The position numbers were made by a program, and so were the translations under genes. A model generated the notes under the pieces. It had not been told where the DNA came from. It made no database searches and saw nothing but the letters and a program-made list of their open reading frames with translations. Shown here one piece after another: positions 17,766 through 25,849 of a stretch of DNA of 53,981 nucleotides (the stretch's first letter is position 1; each line of letters begins with the position of its first letter). Source of the stretch: Rhodospirillales bacterium URHD0017 (GTDB taxonomy: Bacteria > Pseudomonadota > Alphaproteobacteria > Reyranellales > Reyranellaceae); contig FODP01000036.1 of NCBI GenBank assembly GCA_900110395.1, forward strand, positions 3,414 to 57,394, in the 5' to 3' direction.

Positions 17766-17975
17766 CTAGAACCCCATCCGTTGCGCCAACAGCGCCGCCC
17801 ATTCGCGCAGGACGAACCAACTCGTCGCCAGATGGCCAAGGCGCGGTACAAGCCACCGGCTCTGAGCTTCGAGCGCACGCGCTACCAGCTGCAGAAAATT
17901 CGCGGCCGCCTCGCCCTCGCCCGCTTTAATCGAACGCTCTACCGCTGCGAGGAGCAAGTCGGGCACCGCGCGCAA
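17766..17975 (-). pseudogene. C-terminal fragment of a second YdcF/DUF218 gene
   Basis: A 69-codon frame bounded upstream by a TAG ends in WLVPRLGHLATSWFVLREW then AALLAQRMGF. Over the last 21 residues it matches the end of the intact YdcF-like protein at 15697-16455 (LAMSWLALREW...) at about 11 identities. The preceding residues do not match. I read it as the leftover tail of a second copy, which makes a YdcF/GT4/YdcF-fragment arrangement. It could instead be a short unknown gene using TTG. Confidence 0.45.
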
Positions 17976-18092
17976 CTACTCGGGGCCCGTCCTGCCCGCC
18001 AGGAATCGAACGAGGAGGTGCATTAGAGAATCCCGCGCGGCAGTCGCGGTCCGGAACCGACGTAGCCGTCTGAACTCGTCGTCATCGCCATG

Positions 18093-19031
18093 TCAAGGTG
18101 TGCGGCTGGCCAGGGCGGCCCTGGCCCGTCGCCGCAGATCGAGCACGGGCCGGGGCGTGCAGGCCACGGCGAGAGCCCAGAGTTGCGTAGCCGAGACACG
18201 GTGCTGCAAAGAAGCAAGGGCAAGGCGCCGGGCGACGGGCAAGTTCCGTGAGTGAACCGCGCCGCGCGCGTGACGTTGGTAGCATTGCGCCAATCGCTCG
18301 TTCATCCGCGCGGCTGACATCCGGGTCCGTTCCGCGATGTCGCGAACGCAGGCGAGTTCGGCTGCCGCGAAGCTTTCAACCTGTCGCGAAAGGCTCTGCG
18401 CCGTCGGCATGTAGACCACGAGGTCCTCTGGCACATTGGCCATGTCCCAGCCGTCCGCGGTCAACCGGAGCCACAGATGGTAATCCTCGCACGCGCGCAG
18501 CGTCCAGAAGCCGCCGGCTTGCTCAAAGGCGCTGCGCCGCACCAGCGAGGACGAGACAATCGCGTCATTTCGCGTCCAGAGGTCATCGAATGCGAGGCGG
18601 CGGCCAAGAAGTTGTCCCTCCTCGCTGTACTTGCGACAGACCACTACCGCGATCCGAGGGTCTGCCGTTTCCGGCAATTGCCGTTCCAGCTTGGTCGGAA
18701 GCCAGAGGTCGTCGGCATCGAGGAATGCGAGCCACGTGCCGCGCGCCTCGCGGGCGCCGGTGTTTCGCGCCTGCCCGCAGCCCGCGTTCGCCTGCCGCAG
18801 CAGCCTTACGATGGGACCAAAGCGCTCGACGACCGCCGACGTGTCGTCCTTCGAGCCGTCGTCGACTACGACGATCTCATCAGGCGGGCGCGTCTGCGCC
18901 AATGCGCTTTCGATCGCTGCCGCTATGGTGGCGGTCGCGTTGTATGCCGGAATGACCACAGAAACGGTCAAGGGCTCGCCTTCGCTGATCCGCTTGGTCG
19001 ACTCCGCAGGGGTGATCATACCGTCGTTCAT
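18093..19031 (-). CDS. Glycosyltransferase family 2
   Basis: 312 aa from ATG 19031, which has GGAGGCGG upstream; the open frame to 19151 has no ribosome site. GT-A features are VSVVIPAYNATATI, EIVVVDDGSKDD, RNTGAREARG and the metal-binding FLDADDLWLP, followed by SSLVRRSAFEQAGGF and CEDYHLWLRL (the ED..LW acceptor motif). An inverting transferase in the cytoplasm or on the inner face of the membrane. No C-terminal membrane helix. Lies 117 bases downstream of the amidotransferase gene on the same strand. Confidence 0.88.
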   Translation of the reverse strand: MNDGMITPAESTKRISEGEPLTVSVVIPAYNATATIAAAIESALAQTRPPDEIVVVDDGSKDDTSAVVERFGPIVRLLRQANAGCGQARNTGAREARGTWLAFLDADDLWLPTKLERQLPETADPRIAVVVCRKYSEEGQLLGRRLAFDDLWTRNDAIVSSSLVRRSAFEQAGGFWTLRACEDYHLWLRLTADGWDMANVPEDLVVYMPTAQSLSRQVESFAAAELACVRDIAERTRMSAARMNERLAQCYQRHARGAVHSRNLPVARRLALASLQHRVSATQLWALAVACTPRPVLDLRRRARAALASRTP

Positions 19032-19147
19032 ACCGCCTCCGGCGCCAGCTTCTGCCCGCATGATAAGGACGGTGTTGGGCGGCTCCAGGCCGGCAACACC
19101 TGGCCCGCCATCTCGCGGTGCTTCAGGGTGGCGTAAAGCATCCGCAC

Positions 19148-21070
19148 TCAAGCGACGCGACGCCTCGCCATCGAACCGGTGTCCGACAGCCTTGCTTCAG
19201 TCGCGAGAAACCCTTCGACAACGAGCAGGTTCCAAAGGACTTGTGTATTGTCCGAGTTGTAATTGGCGTGCTGATCCACCAGCCGCCCCAGCGCCTGCGG
19301 GTCGAACAGTCCGCTCTCGGCCATCGGCCCGCCCGTCAGTCGCGTTCGGATCTCCGGCGCCGCGGCGCGCAACTGCCCGCTGAGATCCGCCGCGAAACCG
19401 CGCTTGCGCCGCTGCAGAAGGGCGGGAGGCAGCAGCGGCGCGGCGGCCTCTCGCAGCACTCGCTTGCCCACTCCGCCGCGCAGCTTCGCCGCCGCCGGCA
19501 ACGCCAGGCCCCAGCTCACGAGCTCCGGGTCCAGCAGCGGTGGGCGCACCTCCAGCGAAACAGCCATGCTGGTTCGATCCACCTTGGCCAGGATGTCTCC
19601 AGGCAGATAGGTCTGCAGATCGGCGTATTGCGCCTGTAGGAGCGAATCTTCCGGGTCGCATTCTGCCATCAGCGCCGCGAATCGCGCCGAGGGATCATGC
19701 CCTGCCACTGCCGCGCGCTGCACTGGCGAGAACAGCGCCCGGCGCCTTCCCTCGGCCAGCTTGCAGACCGTGCCATAGTAGCCAAGCGCGCTATCCAAGC
19801 TTATCTCGGTCAGAGTCGTCTTGGCGCGCAGCCAGCGTGGCGCCCGGTCGAGCTTCGGATAGGCCCGGGCCAGCGCGGCCACCGCGCCCCGGCGTAGCCG
19901 GGTCGGCAGCACCCGTCGCGCCGCCTCGGCTATCATGTGGAAGCGGTAGCGGCGATACCCGGCGAACACCTCGTCGCCGCCATCGCCAGACAGCGCCACC
20001 GTTACATCGCGCCGTGCCAAGCTCGCCACTGCCAGGGTCGGCACCGCGGAATGGTCGCCGAAGGGTTCGCCGAACAGGCGCGGGATCTCGCGTGCCATGG
20101 CGAGGTAATCCGCCGCCATGCCATCCTCGGAGACATGGCGCGTGCCGTAGCGCGCGGCCACCAGCGCGGCATCCGGCCTCTCGTCCGCCGCACCCGCGAA
20201 TCCGATGGTGAAGGTGGCAAGCGGCTGGCTTGCCGCCATTGCGGCGAGACTGGTCACCGCGCCGGAGTCGATGCCGCCCGAAAGGAACGCGCCGAGGGGC
20301 ACATCGGCCATCATCCTTGCCCGTACCGCAGCATCGAGGCGCGACCGCAATGCCTCGGCTGCATCGACGCCCCCGGCGACGGCCTGGCGTGGCGGCGCCC
20401 AGTAGCGCTGCTGGGCCGCTTGCGCCTCCCCAAGGCCGAGCAGCATGAGATGCCCCGGCGGCAAGCGGCGAATGGCAGCATGGATGGTCGCCGGCTCCGG
20501 CACGTAGCCGAGCGCCAGGAAGTCATCCAGCGCCACCGGATCGAGACCGCGCGGCAGCTCAGACAGTGCCTTCAGCCCGCCGATCTCCGAGGCGAAGGCG
20601 AAGCCACCATCCGGCAGCCAAGCGTAATGCAGCGGTTTCTCGCCCAGCGGGTCGCGCGCCAGCAGCAGCCGCCCCGCCTTGCGGTCCCACAGCGCGAAGG
20701 CGAACATGCCGACCAGGCGGGCCGGCATCTGCGCCCCCCATTCCCGCCAGCCATGCAACAGCACCTCGGTATCGGAGCGACTGTGGAAGACATGGCCACG
20801 CGCCTCGAGCAGGCGGCGCAGCACCTCATGATTATAGATCTCGCCATTGAAGGTGACGACCGTCGTCCCGTCTTCGGTCGCCATGGGCTGCGCCCCACCG
20901 GCCAAGTCCACGATGGCCAGCCGCCGGTGGCCGAAGCCGAGATGCGACTCAGCGTGAAAACCTTCTCCATCCGGCCCGCGATGGCGCTGCGCTTCGGTCA
21001 TTGCCCTCAGGCTACGCATCGTCGGTACCGCGGGGCGGAAAGGATGGAATAGGCCCGCTATGCCGCACAT
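19148..21070 (-). CDS. Glutamine-dependent asparagine synthase-like amidotransferase, exosortase A-associated type
   Basis: 640 aa, ATG 21070. It starts MCGIAGLF, so the glutaminase nucleophile Cys2 is present. RHRGPDGEG, NGEIYNH and SRSDTEVLLHGWREWG follow, as in class II amidotransferases. The synthetase domain has the PP-loop AFLSGGIDSG (~262) and LSGDGGDEVFAGYRRY (~355). Length and layout match the amidotransferase that regularly accompanies XrtA EPS clusters, rather than housekeeping AsnB. Probable job: transferring glutamine-derived nitrogen to a carboxyl group of a sugar acid in the EPS (inference). The gene heads the minus-strand block below the 21.1-kb intergenic region. Confidence 0.88.
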   Translation of the reverse strand: MCGIAGLFHPFRPAVPTMRSLRAMTEAQRHRGPDGEGFHAESHLGFGHRRLAIVDLAGGAQPMATEDGTTVVTFNGEIYNHEVLRRLLEARGHVFHSRSDTEVLLHGWREWGAQMPARLVGMFAFALWDRKAGRLLLARDPLGEKPLHYAWLPDGGFAFASEIGGLKALSELPRGLDPVALDDFLALGYVPEPATIHAAIRRLPPGHLMLLGLGEAQAAQQRYWAPPRQAVAGGVDAAEALRSRLDAAVRARMMADVPLGAFLSGGIDSGAVTSLAAMAASQPLATFTIGFAGAADERPDAALVAARYGTRHVSEDGMAADYLAMAREIPRLFGEPFGDHSAVPTLAVASLARRDVTVALSGDGGDEVFAGYRRYRFHMIAEAARRVLPTRLRRGAVAALARAYPKLDRAPRWLRAKTTLTEISLDSALGYYGTVCKLAEGRRRALFSPVQRAAVAGHDPSARFAALMAECDPEDSLLQAQYADLQTYLPGDILAKVDRTSMAVSLEVRPPLLDPELVSWGLALPAAAKLRGGVGKRVLREAAAPLLPPALLQRRKRGFAADLSGQLRAAAPEIRTRLTGGPMAESGLFDPQALGRLVDQHANYNSDNTQVLWNLLVVEGFLATEARLSDTGSMARRRVA

Positions 21071-21217
21071 GTAGGAACCTTTTCCACCGTAGCGTGTTTA
21101 GTAAGCACCGCGTTGCAACGTTCGCCGACAGAAGAATTTCCGACTTGCCCTTTGCCGTCTCCCGCTAGTCGGCTATTGAATCGGTACTGTGACCGTTCAT
21201 TCGCGTGAGGGTGTCGC

Positions 21218-21391
21218 GTGGTCGCTGCCAAGAAGTTCGACAAAGCCCATGCCGGGTTCGTCCATCCACTGCCATCGCGTGCTGGGGTTAGAACGCGTTG
21301 GCCGTGGGCGGCCGCCGCGCTGGTGATTATTCTCCTGTCGCTGCTCCTCTGGGGCAGTATCGCGGTCATTGCGTTACTCGCCTGGAACTAG
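21218..21391 (+). CDS. Small single-TM protein (57 aa), convergent with epimerase
   Basis: GTG 21218 follows GAGGGTG by a few bases. The product has a basic N-terminal part (VVAAKKFDKAHAGF, RTRWPW) and one strong membrane helix (AAAALVIILLSLLLWG...) ending LAWN. Its last 18 bases overlap the 3' end of the minus-strand epimerase, and it is divergent from the amidotransferase gene. No family recognised. The ribosome site, the composition and the clean helix argue for a real protein; the size and lack of known homologs argue for caution. Confidence 0.5.
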   Translation: MVAAKKFDKAHAGFVHPLPSRAGVRTRWPWAAAALVIILLSLLLWGSIAVIALLAWN

Positions 21392-22336
21392 CTTGGACGC
21401 CGCCAGCAGCGGCCGGCCGGCGCGCATCCAGCCCACTACCTCCCGCAACCCATCCAGCAGCGGCAACGGCTCGCTCAGACCAAGTGTGGCGCGTGCGGCC
21501 TCCGGCGCGCCGAGCGAATGGCGCACTTCCCCGGAGCGGCCGAGCGCATGATCGATGACGGGCTCTCTGTCGCAGGCTTCAGCCAGAGTCCGTGCCAGTC
21601 CCAGCACCGTGGTGCTGCGCCCGGCGCAGACATTGAATACCGGCGCTGCCGTATCCGCCCGGCCCATGCCGGCACGCAGCGCCGCCACAACCTCGGAGAC
21701 ATGCACGAAATCGCGGCTCTGCAGCCCGTCGCCGAACACGGTCAGCGCCTCGCCGCGCAACAGCCGGTCGGCGAAGATGGAAATTACCCCGGAATAGGGT
21801 GAGGCCGGGTCCTGCCGCACGCCATAGACATTGAAAAAACGCAACCCGAGTGTCGATATGCCGTGCACCGCCCCGGCAACCCGCGCCTGCAGCTCGCAGC
21901 CCAATTTGTCGGCGCCATAGGCGGAAAGCGGCCGTGTGTCCGCGGTCTCGGCGAGGGGCAGCGAGTCGTTACTGCCATAAACCGCGGCGGAGGAGGCATA
22001 GACCACCGGCACGCCGCCCGCCGCCCGCGCCGCGTCCAGCAGCGCAACGAAAGCAGAGAGATTCACTCGGTGCGTTTCCCGCCATTCGCGCACGCCGCGC
22101 TCCACTGAGGCGATGGCGGCGAGGTGGAAGCAGCCGGCAACGCCTTCCATAGCGCGCGCCAGCAGCTCCGGGTCCCCCACATCTCCCACCAGCAACTCGG
22201 CGCCGGGGGCGAGGTTCTCCCGCCGGCCCGTGGACAGGTTGTCCAATACCCGCACGCGCTGCCCCGCCGCGACAAGGGCGGCGCAGAGATGCGAACCGAT
22301 GAAGCCGCAACCACCGGTGACCAGCCAAAGCGTCAT
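21374..22336 (-). CDS. NAD-dependent sugar-nucleotide epimerase/dehydratase (extended SDR)
   Basis: 320 aa from ATG 22336; the ATG overlaps the stop of the upstream GT4 gene (ATGA), so that longer in-frame extensions are ignored. Rossmann motif TGGCGFIGSHL, then LDNLSTGRRENL, FHLAAIASVERG, catalytic YASSAAVYG and YGADKLGCE (YxxxK), and RFFNVYG, as in UDP-glucose 4-epimerase relatives. It interconverts nucleotide sugars for the EPS. The exact substrate (UDP-Glc/Gal, UDP-GlcNAc or a uronate) cannot be set from motifs. Co-transcribed with the sugar transferase and GT4 genes. Confidence 0.87.
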   Translation of the reverse strand: MTLWLVTGGCGFIGSHLCAALVAAGQRVRVLDNLSTGRRENLAPGAELLVGDVGDPELLARAMEGVAGCFHLAAIASVERGVREWRETHRVNLSAFVALLDAARAAGGVPVVYASSAAVYGSNDSLPLAETADTRPLSAYGADKLGCELQARVAGAVHGISTLGLRFFNVYGVRQDPASPYSGVISIFADRLLRGEALTVFGDGLQSRDFVHVSEVVAALRAGMGRADTAAPVFNVCAGRSTTVLGLARTLAEACDREPVIDHALGRSGEVRHSLGAPEAARATLGLSEPLPLLDGLREVVGWMRAGRPLLAASKLVPGE

Positions 22337-23604
22337 GCCGCGCTCCTCCGCACCGCCAGCACCTGGGCGAATAACTCGGCTTGGCCGCGCGTCGTCGCAT
22401 CCCAGCCAAACCGTTCGGCATGGGCGCGCGTGGCGCCGCGGGCCGGCGGGTTGGCCAGCAGCCGTCGGAGCGCCGCGGCGATCGGGCCCGGGCCGACCTC
22501 GTCGAGCACGAATCCGGCCTCGGGGGCCGAAATGGCCTCGCGGCTGCCCCAAGCCGGGCCGGCGACCACCGGCGTGCCGCAGGCCATCGCTTCCAGCATC
22601 ACATTCGCCCAGCCCTCGCGGGTGGAGGCGAGCACCAGCGCATCGGCCGCACCGTATAGCTTCGCCAGCTCTGCATGCGGCCGGGCGCCCAGCATGTGGA
22701 CGCGCGCCGCCACGCCGAGCCGCTCGGCCAGCGCCGCCAGGGCCCGGCGCTCCGGCCCTTCGCCGGCGATCAACAGGCTGGCGCCGGGAAGCTCGGCCAG
22801 GGCGCCGATCGCGTGATGGTGCGCCTTTCTCTCGATCAGATGCCCAACCGAGAGGATAACCGATCCCGACAGGCCGAGTTCTGCCCGCAGGGTCGCGCGA
22901 TCAGTCGGCGGCACGAAGGCACCAAGATCGACGCCGTTGCGCAGCACCGTGACTTTCCCAGGTGCAGCACCCAGAGCGTTCAGCCCCGCAGCGAGACCCG
23001 CGCTGACCGCGATCAGCGCATCCGCCTCGCGCAGTGCAGCGCCGATCAGCCTGCGCGGAAGCGCGAAGCGCGGCAGCTGGCTGGCGTCTGAACCGCGCGC
23101 GGTGATCACCACCGGCAGCCCGGCCTCGCGCGCAAGCCACATCGCGGCTACGCCGTCCGGGTAGAGATAATGCGCATCGATGGCATCGAAACGCGCGCCC
23201 TCGGCGAGCAACTGGGCGAGCGCGGCGCGGCCGGCCCGGAGCAGCGCCCAAGGGCCGGTATACATGCCGAGGCGCGGCGGCGCGGCGTATCGCGGATGCA
23301 GAACGCGCAGCCCGTGCCGCATCTCCTCGACCGGCGCCGCAGCGCAGCGCGCCCATTCACCGAACCGCGCATCGCGCGAGGGGAACCAGGGCACCGGCGC
23401 GACCACCGTGCTGGTTGCCGCGCCGCTCGCCACCAAGTGGCGCAGCCGGTTCTCGACGAAGATGCCGTGATTGGGCTGCGCCGCGTTGGGGTACAGCGTG
23501 CTGAAGGTCAGCAAGCGGACCGGTGCGAGGCCCCTGCGCCTAGTTTCAACAGGAAAGGGCAGAATTTCCGCCGACGGGGCGGCCAGGGGGGACGGGCGCG
23601 CCAT
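22333..23604 (-). CDS. Glycosyltransferase family 4 (WaaG/TuaC-like)
   Basis: 423 aa, ATG 23604; 3 bases separate it from the upstream sugar-transferase stop. Features are TLYPNAAQPNHGIFVENRL (typical of EPS GT4 enzymes), DAHYLYPDGVAAMWL, VITARGSDASQLPRF, VLRNGVDLGAF, SVGHLIERKAHH, IAGEGPERRAL and STREGWANVMLEAMACG (E-x7-E). The first ~25 residues are a proline-rich tail, so a start at a downstream codon is possible. Likely adds an early sugar after priming by the adjacent transferase. Its stop overlaps the epimerase start, suggesting coupled translation. Confidence 0.87.
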   Translation of the reverse strand: MARPSPLAAPSAEILPFPVETRRRGLAPVRLLTFSTLYPNAAQPNHGIFVENRLRHLVASGAATSTVVAPVPWFPSRDARFGEWARCAAAPVEEMRHGLRVLHPRYAAPPRLGMYTGPWALLRAGRAALAQLLAEGARFDAIDAHYLYPDGVAAMWLAREAGLPVVITARGSDASQLPRFALPRRLIGAALREADALIAVSAGLAAGLNALGAAPGKVTVLRNGVDLGAFVPPTDRATLRAELGLSGSVILSVGHLIERKAHHHAIGALAELPGASLLIAGEGPERRALAALAERLGVAARVHMLGARPHAELAKLYGAADALVLASTREGWANVMLEAMACGTPVVAGPAWGSREAISAPEAGFVLDEVGPGPIAAALRRLLANPPARGATRAHAERFGWDATTRGQAELFAQVLAVRRSAA

Positions 23605-23607
23605 GCC

Positions 23608-24318
23608 TCACCGTGCTCCCGCCTGACGCAGCACCACCTGGACCGTGGCGAGGATAATGCGCAGATCCAACCATAGGCTGCGCTCCCGGACGTACCACAG
23701 GTCGTAGGACAACTTCTCCCGCGCCTCCTCAATCGAGGCGCCGTAGGGGTATTTCACCTGCGCCCAGCCGGTCAGGCCCGGGCGCACTGCGGCGCGGTCC
23801 GCGTAATGCGGGATGGCGGCGATCAGCTGCTCGACGAAGACGGGCCGCTCAGGCCGCGGGCCGACGAAGGCCATGTCGCCACGCAGGATGTTGATGGCCT
23901 GCGGAATTTCGTCGATGCGGGTAAGGCGGATGAAGTGGCCCACCCGTGTCACCCGGCTGTCGCCCACCGTGGCCCAAACCGCCGCGCCGGGCTTCTCGGC
24001 ATCGACCGTCATGGAGCGGAACTTCAGGATATGGAAGCGGCGATGGTGCTGCCCCACGCGTTCCTGGCGGTAAAAGAGCGGCCCGTGCGAATCGAGCTTG
24101 ATGGCCAGCGCAACCACCAGCAGCAGCGGCAGGGTCAGCAGCAGCAGGGTGAGGCTTGCGCAGATGTCCAGGCCGCGATGCAGGATATGCTCCAGCGCGC
24201 CCTGACGCAGGGCGCGGGTCCCGCGCAGCCAGTTCTGCGGGAGGAATTCCGGCACCACCTGCCCATCGGCGCTCACCATGACGGCCTGGCCGTCCGCATA
24301 GTCTGAAGCCACGATCAC
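23608..24318 (-). CDS. Undecaprenyl-phosphate sugar phosphotransferase (ExoY/WcaJ-type priming enzyme)
   Basis: 236 aa when started at GTG 24318, which overlaps the stop of a 20-codon ORF (GTGA). The frame is open to 24423, but the coupled GTG gives the usual ExoY length. After an N-terminal segment ending VPEFLPQNWLR there is one membrane hairpin (ICASLTLLLLTLPLLLVVALAI), then YRQERVG, FHILKFRSM, RIDEIPQAINILRGDM, FVGPRPERP and the PGLTGWAQVKYPYG ending typical of the bacterial sugar transferase family. It transfers a hexose-1-phosphate from a UDP-sugar to undecaprenyl phosphate, the committed first step of EPS assembly. First gene of the minus-strand EPS operon; a truncated relative lies at 50524-50682. 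Confidence 0.9.
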   Translation of the reverse strand: MIVASDYADGQAVMVSADGQVVPEFLPQNWLRGTRALRQGALEHILHRGLDICASLTLLLLTLPLLLVVALAIKLDSHGPLFYRQERVGQHHRRFHILKFRSMTVDAEKPGAAVWATVGDSRVTRVGHFIRLTRIDEIPQAINILRGDMAFVGPRPERPVFVEQLIAAIPHYADRAAVRPGLTGWAQVKYPYGASIEEAREKLSYDLWYVRERSLWLDLRIILATVQVVLRQAGAR

Positions 24319-24377
24319 GCTCCCGTCACTGCAGCCGCGATCGTCGGATACGTCCCGGGAACGTTCAAAACGCACAT
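24315..24377 (-). CDS. 20-aa ORF overlapping the sugar-transferase start (possible leader peptide)
   Basis: ATG 24377 sits seven bases after AAGGAG and encodes MCVLNVPGTYPTIAAAVTGA, ending at TGA 24317-24315. The transferase GTG overlaps that stop by four bases (GTGA). A related ORF with the same ribosome site, NVPGT core and four-base overlap (ATGA) precedes the truncated transferase copy at 50450. Conservation of layout while the DNA has diverged suggests it is translated and couples or controls transferase expression. The resemblance of PTIAAAV to beta-helix starts may be coincidence. Confidence 0.5.
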   Translation of the reverse strand: MCVLNVPGTYPTIAAAVTGA

Positions 24378-24599
24378 GGATTCTCCTTGCCTTAGCGGCA
24401 GCCGTCCCACCGGCCACCCACACCCTGACGAACTCTTGGCGCGAGCAAACCTATCCGCTTCGACTGCACCTTGGCATTGAAGCCGAATAGGTACCTCGGA
24501 TGTGCCTGGCTAAAGCATCCCTTGGAGGGAAATGGCCCCTGCAACCGGAGCCGACCAGCGGCGCGGCGAGCCTAAAGTGTCGTTGCCGCCGCCGATCCG

Positions 24600-25060
24600 C
24601 GTGTTAGTGCCGGCAAAACCCGGACAGGATGCTTTCGATGCCAATGTCGGTAATCACGTTGGCCTTGGCATTACCGATGTCGTCGGTCGCGGCCGCGCCG
24701 GTCAAAGACAGGTTCTCTATGTTGGCCGACGGAGTGAAGGTACCGAGGCGCGTACCGCGTCGGTGCCGCCGCCAGCTCGGCCGCAACATCGCCGGCAGAC
24801 GATATGGGGGTCCTCATAGAGGTTACCGGCCAGGCCGCCGTCCATGGCGGCCGCACCCGCGCCGCCGTCGAGCGTGTGGTACCATCGCCGCTCAGCAGTG
24901 TGCCGCTGCCGACGGCGCCGTTGCAGGTGACGATGTGCCTGTGGTGTGGCCGGTGACGTCGATCGCCGCCATCTCGGCGCGAGGCAGCACGGCGGAAAAC
25001 AGGACCGGCAACGTCGAGAGCAAGCTGGCGAAGGCCCAGCCAGATGCTTCGACTCGCTCG
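24600..25060 (-). pseudogene. RTX/haemolysin-type calcium-binding repeat protein remnant
   Basis: The minus strand holds, in several frames, LLSGDGTT, TLDGGAGAAAMDGG (the nonapeptide GGxGxDx pattern), GGGTDAVRASV, and then SANIENLSLTGAAATDD followed by NAKANVITD, the linker typical of large RTX proteins (NVENLTLTG..A..GTGNALNNVITG). Frameshifts and loss of conserved Asp residues show decay. It is a relic of a secreted RTX adhesin or enzyme and fills the gap between the two divergent EPS operons. Confidence 0.65.
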
Positions 25061-25107
25061 CCCAAGAAGGGTTGTCTTGTCCGACAACCCATTGAAATTT
25101 TTGATTT

Positions 25108-25133
25108 GTCCAAAAGTTCTAGTCCAAAAGAAC
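25108..25133 (+). promoter_or_regulatory. Repeated GTCCAAAAG motif with inverted GTTCT/AGAAC
   Basis: GTCCAAAAG occurs at 25108-25116 and again at 25122-25130. GTTCT (25116-25120) and AGAAC (25129-25133) form an inverted repeat across an eight-base spacer. It lies about 80-105 bases before the export-protein ATG in an AT-richer patch, as expected for a regulator site at the head of the EPS operon. The regulator is unknown. Confidence 0.35.
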
Positions 25134-25189
25134 CTATCGTGTTTGGCTCTCGCTGCGTTGCGTTGCGCATACGACCTTGCGTAGGTTCA

Positions 25190-25208
25190 CCCCAACATTT
25201 GTTTGGGG
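25190..25208 (+). promoter_or_regulatory. Hairpin over the export-gene ribosome-binding site
   Basis: CCCCAA (25190-25195) pairs with TTGGGG (25203-25208) around a seven-base loop. The right arm overlaps the run of G (25205-25210) that serves as ribosome site for ATG 25214. Folding would hide the site from ribosomes. Confidence 0.4.
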
Positions 25209-25213
25209 GGTCA

Positions 25214-25846
25214 ATGCGTTCACCGAACGTCTTGCACTATGCCGTGACGGTTCTTGCTCTCGCGGCGATGGGTTGCACAAGCGCTACGGCGCCGCCGCCC
25301 GACAGCATCGCCGTGTCCACCGGGGTGGCCGCGCCCGAGTATGTGATCGGCCCCGGTGATGGACTTGACGTCTTCGTCTACCTATCGCCGGAGTTGAGCA
25401 CGACCGCCCTACCGGTGCGTCCGGACGGGCGCATCTCGCTGCCTTTGGTACCCGACATCGTCGCGGCCGGGCGCTCGCCCACCCAGCTCGCCACCGACAT
25501 CAAGGCGCGGCTGCGCCCCTATGTGATCGACCCCAATGTCACAGTTATGGTGCGCAACTTCATCGGCTCCCCGGCGCAGCAGGTGCGCATCATCGGCGAG
25601 GCCACTCAACCGCGCGTCATGCCTTATCGCGAGGGCATGACCGTAGTTGACGCCGTCATCGAGGCGCGCGGCCTGACGCGTTATGCCGCCGGCAACCGTA
25701 CCGAGATCATCCGCCGCGACACCCCCGGCGCGGCGCCGCGCAACCTCCGCATCCGCCTCGACGACCTGATGCGCGGTGGCGACCTCGCCCAAGACGTGCC
25801 ACTTCGCCCGGGAGATACCATCGTGATTCCGCAGGGCTGGTTCTGA
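25214..25846 (+). CDS. Polysaccharide export lipoprotein, XrtA-associated (Wza/ExoF type)
   Basis: 210 aa from ATG 25214, directly after TTGGGGGG. The lipoprotein signal peptide ends LAAMGCTS, so Cys21 is the likely lipidated residue. The polysaccharide export domain follows (YVIGPGDGLDVFVYLSPELS, VRPDGRISLPLVPDI), then SLBB-like repeats (VRIIGEATQPRVMPYREGMTVVDAVIEARGL; LRPGDTIVIP). It forms or contributes to the periplasmic/outer-membrane export channel. Heads a plus-strand operon with four bases to the next gene. An N-terminal hairpin over its ribosome site may tune expression. Confidence 0.92.
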   Translation: MRSPNVLHYAVTVLALAAMGCTSATAPPPDSIAVSTGVAAPEYVIGPGDGLDVFVYLSPELSTTALPVRPDGRISLPLVPDIVAAGRSPTQLATDIKARLRPYVIDPNVTVMVRNFIGSPAQQVRIIGEATQPRVMPYREGMTVVDAVIEARGLTRYAAGNRTEIIRRDTPGAAPRNLRIRLDDLMRGGDLAQDVPLRPGDTIVIPQGWF

Positions 25847-25849
25847 ACA

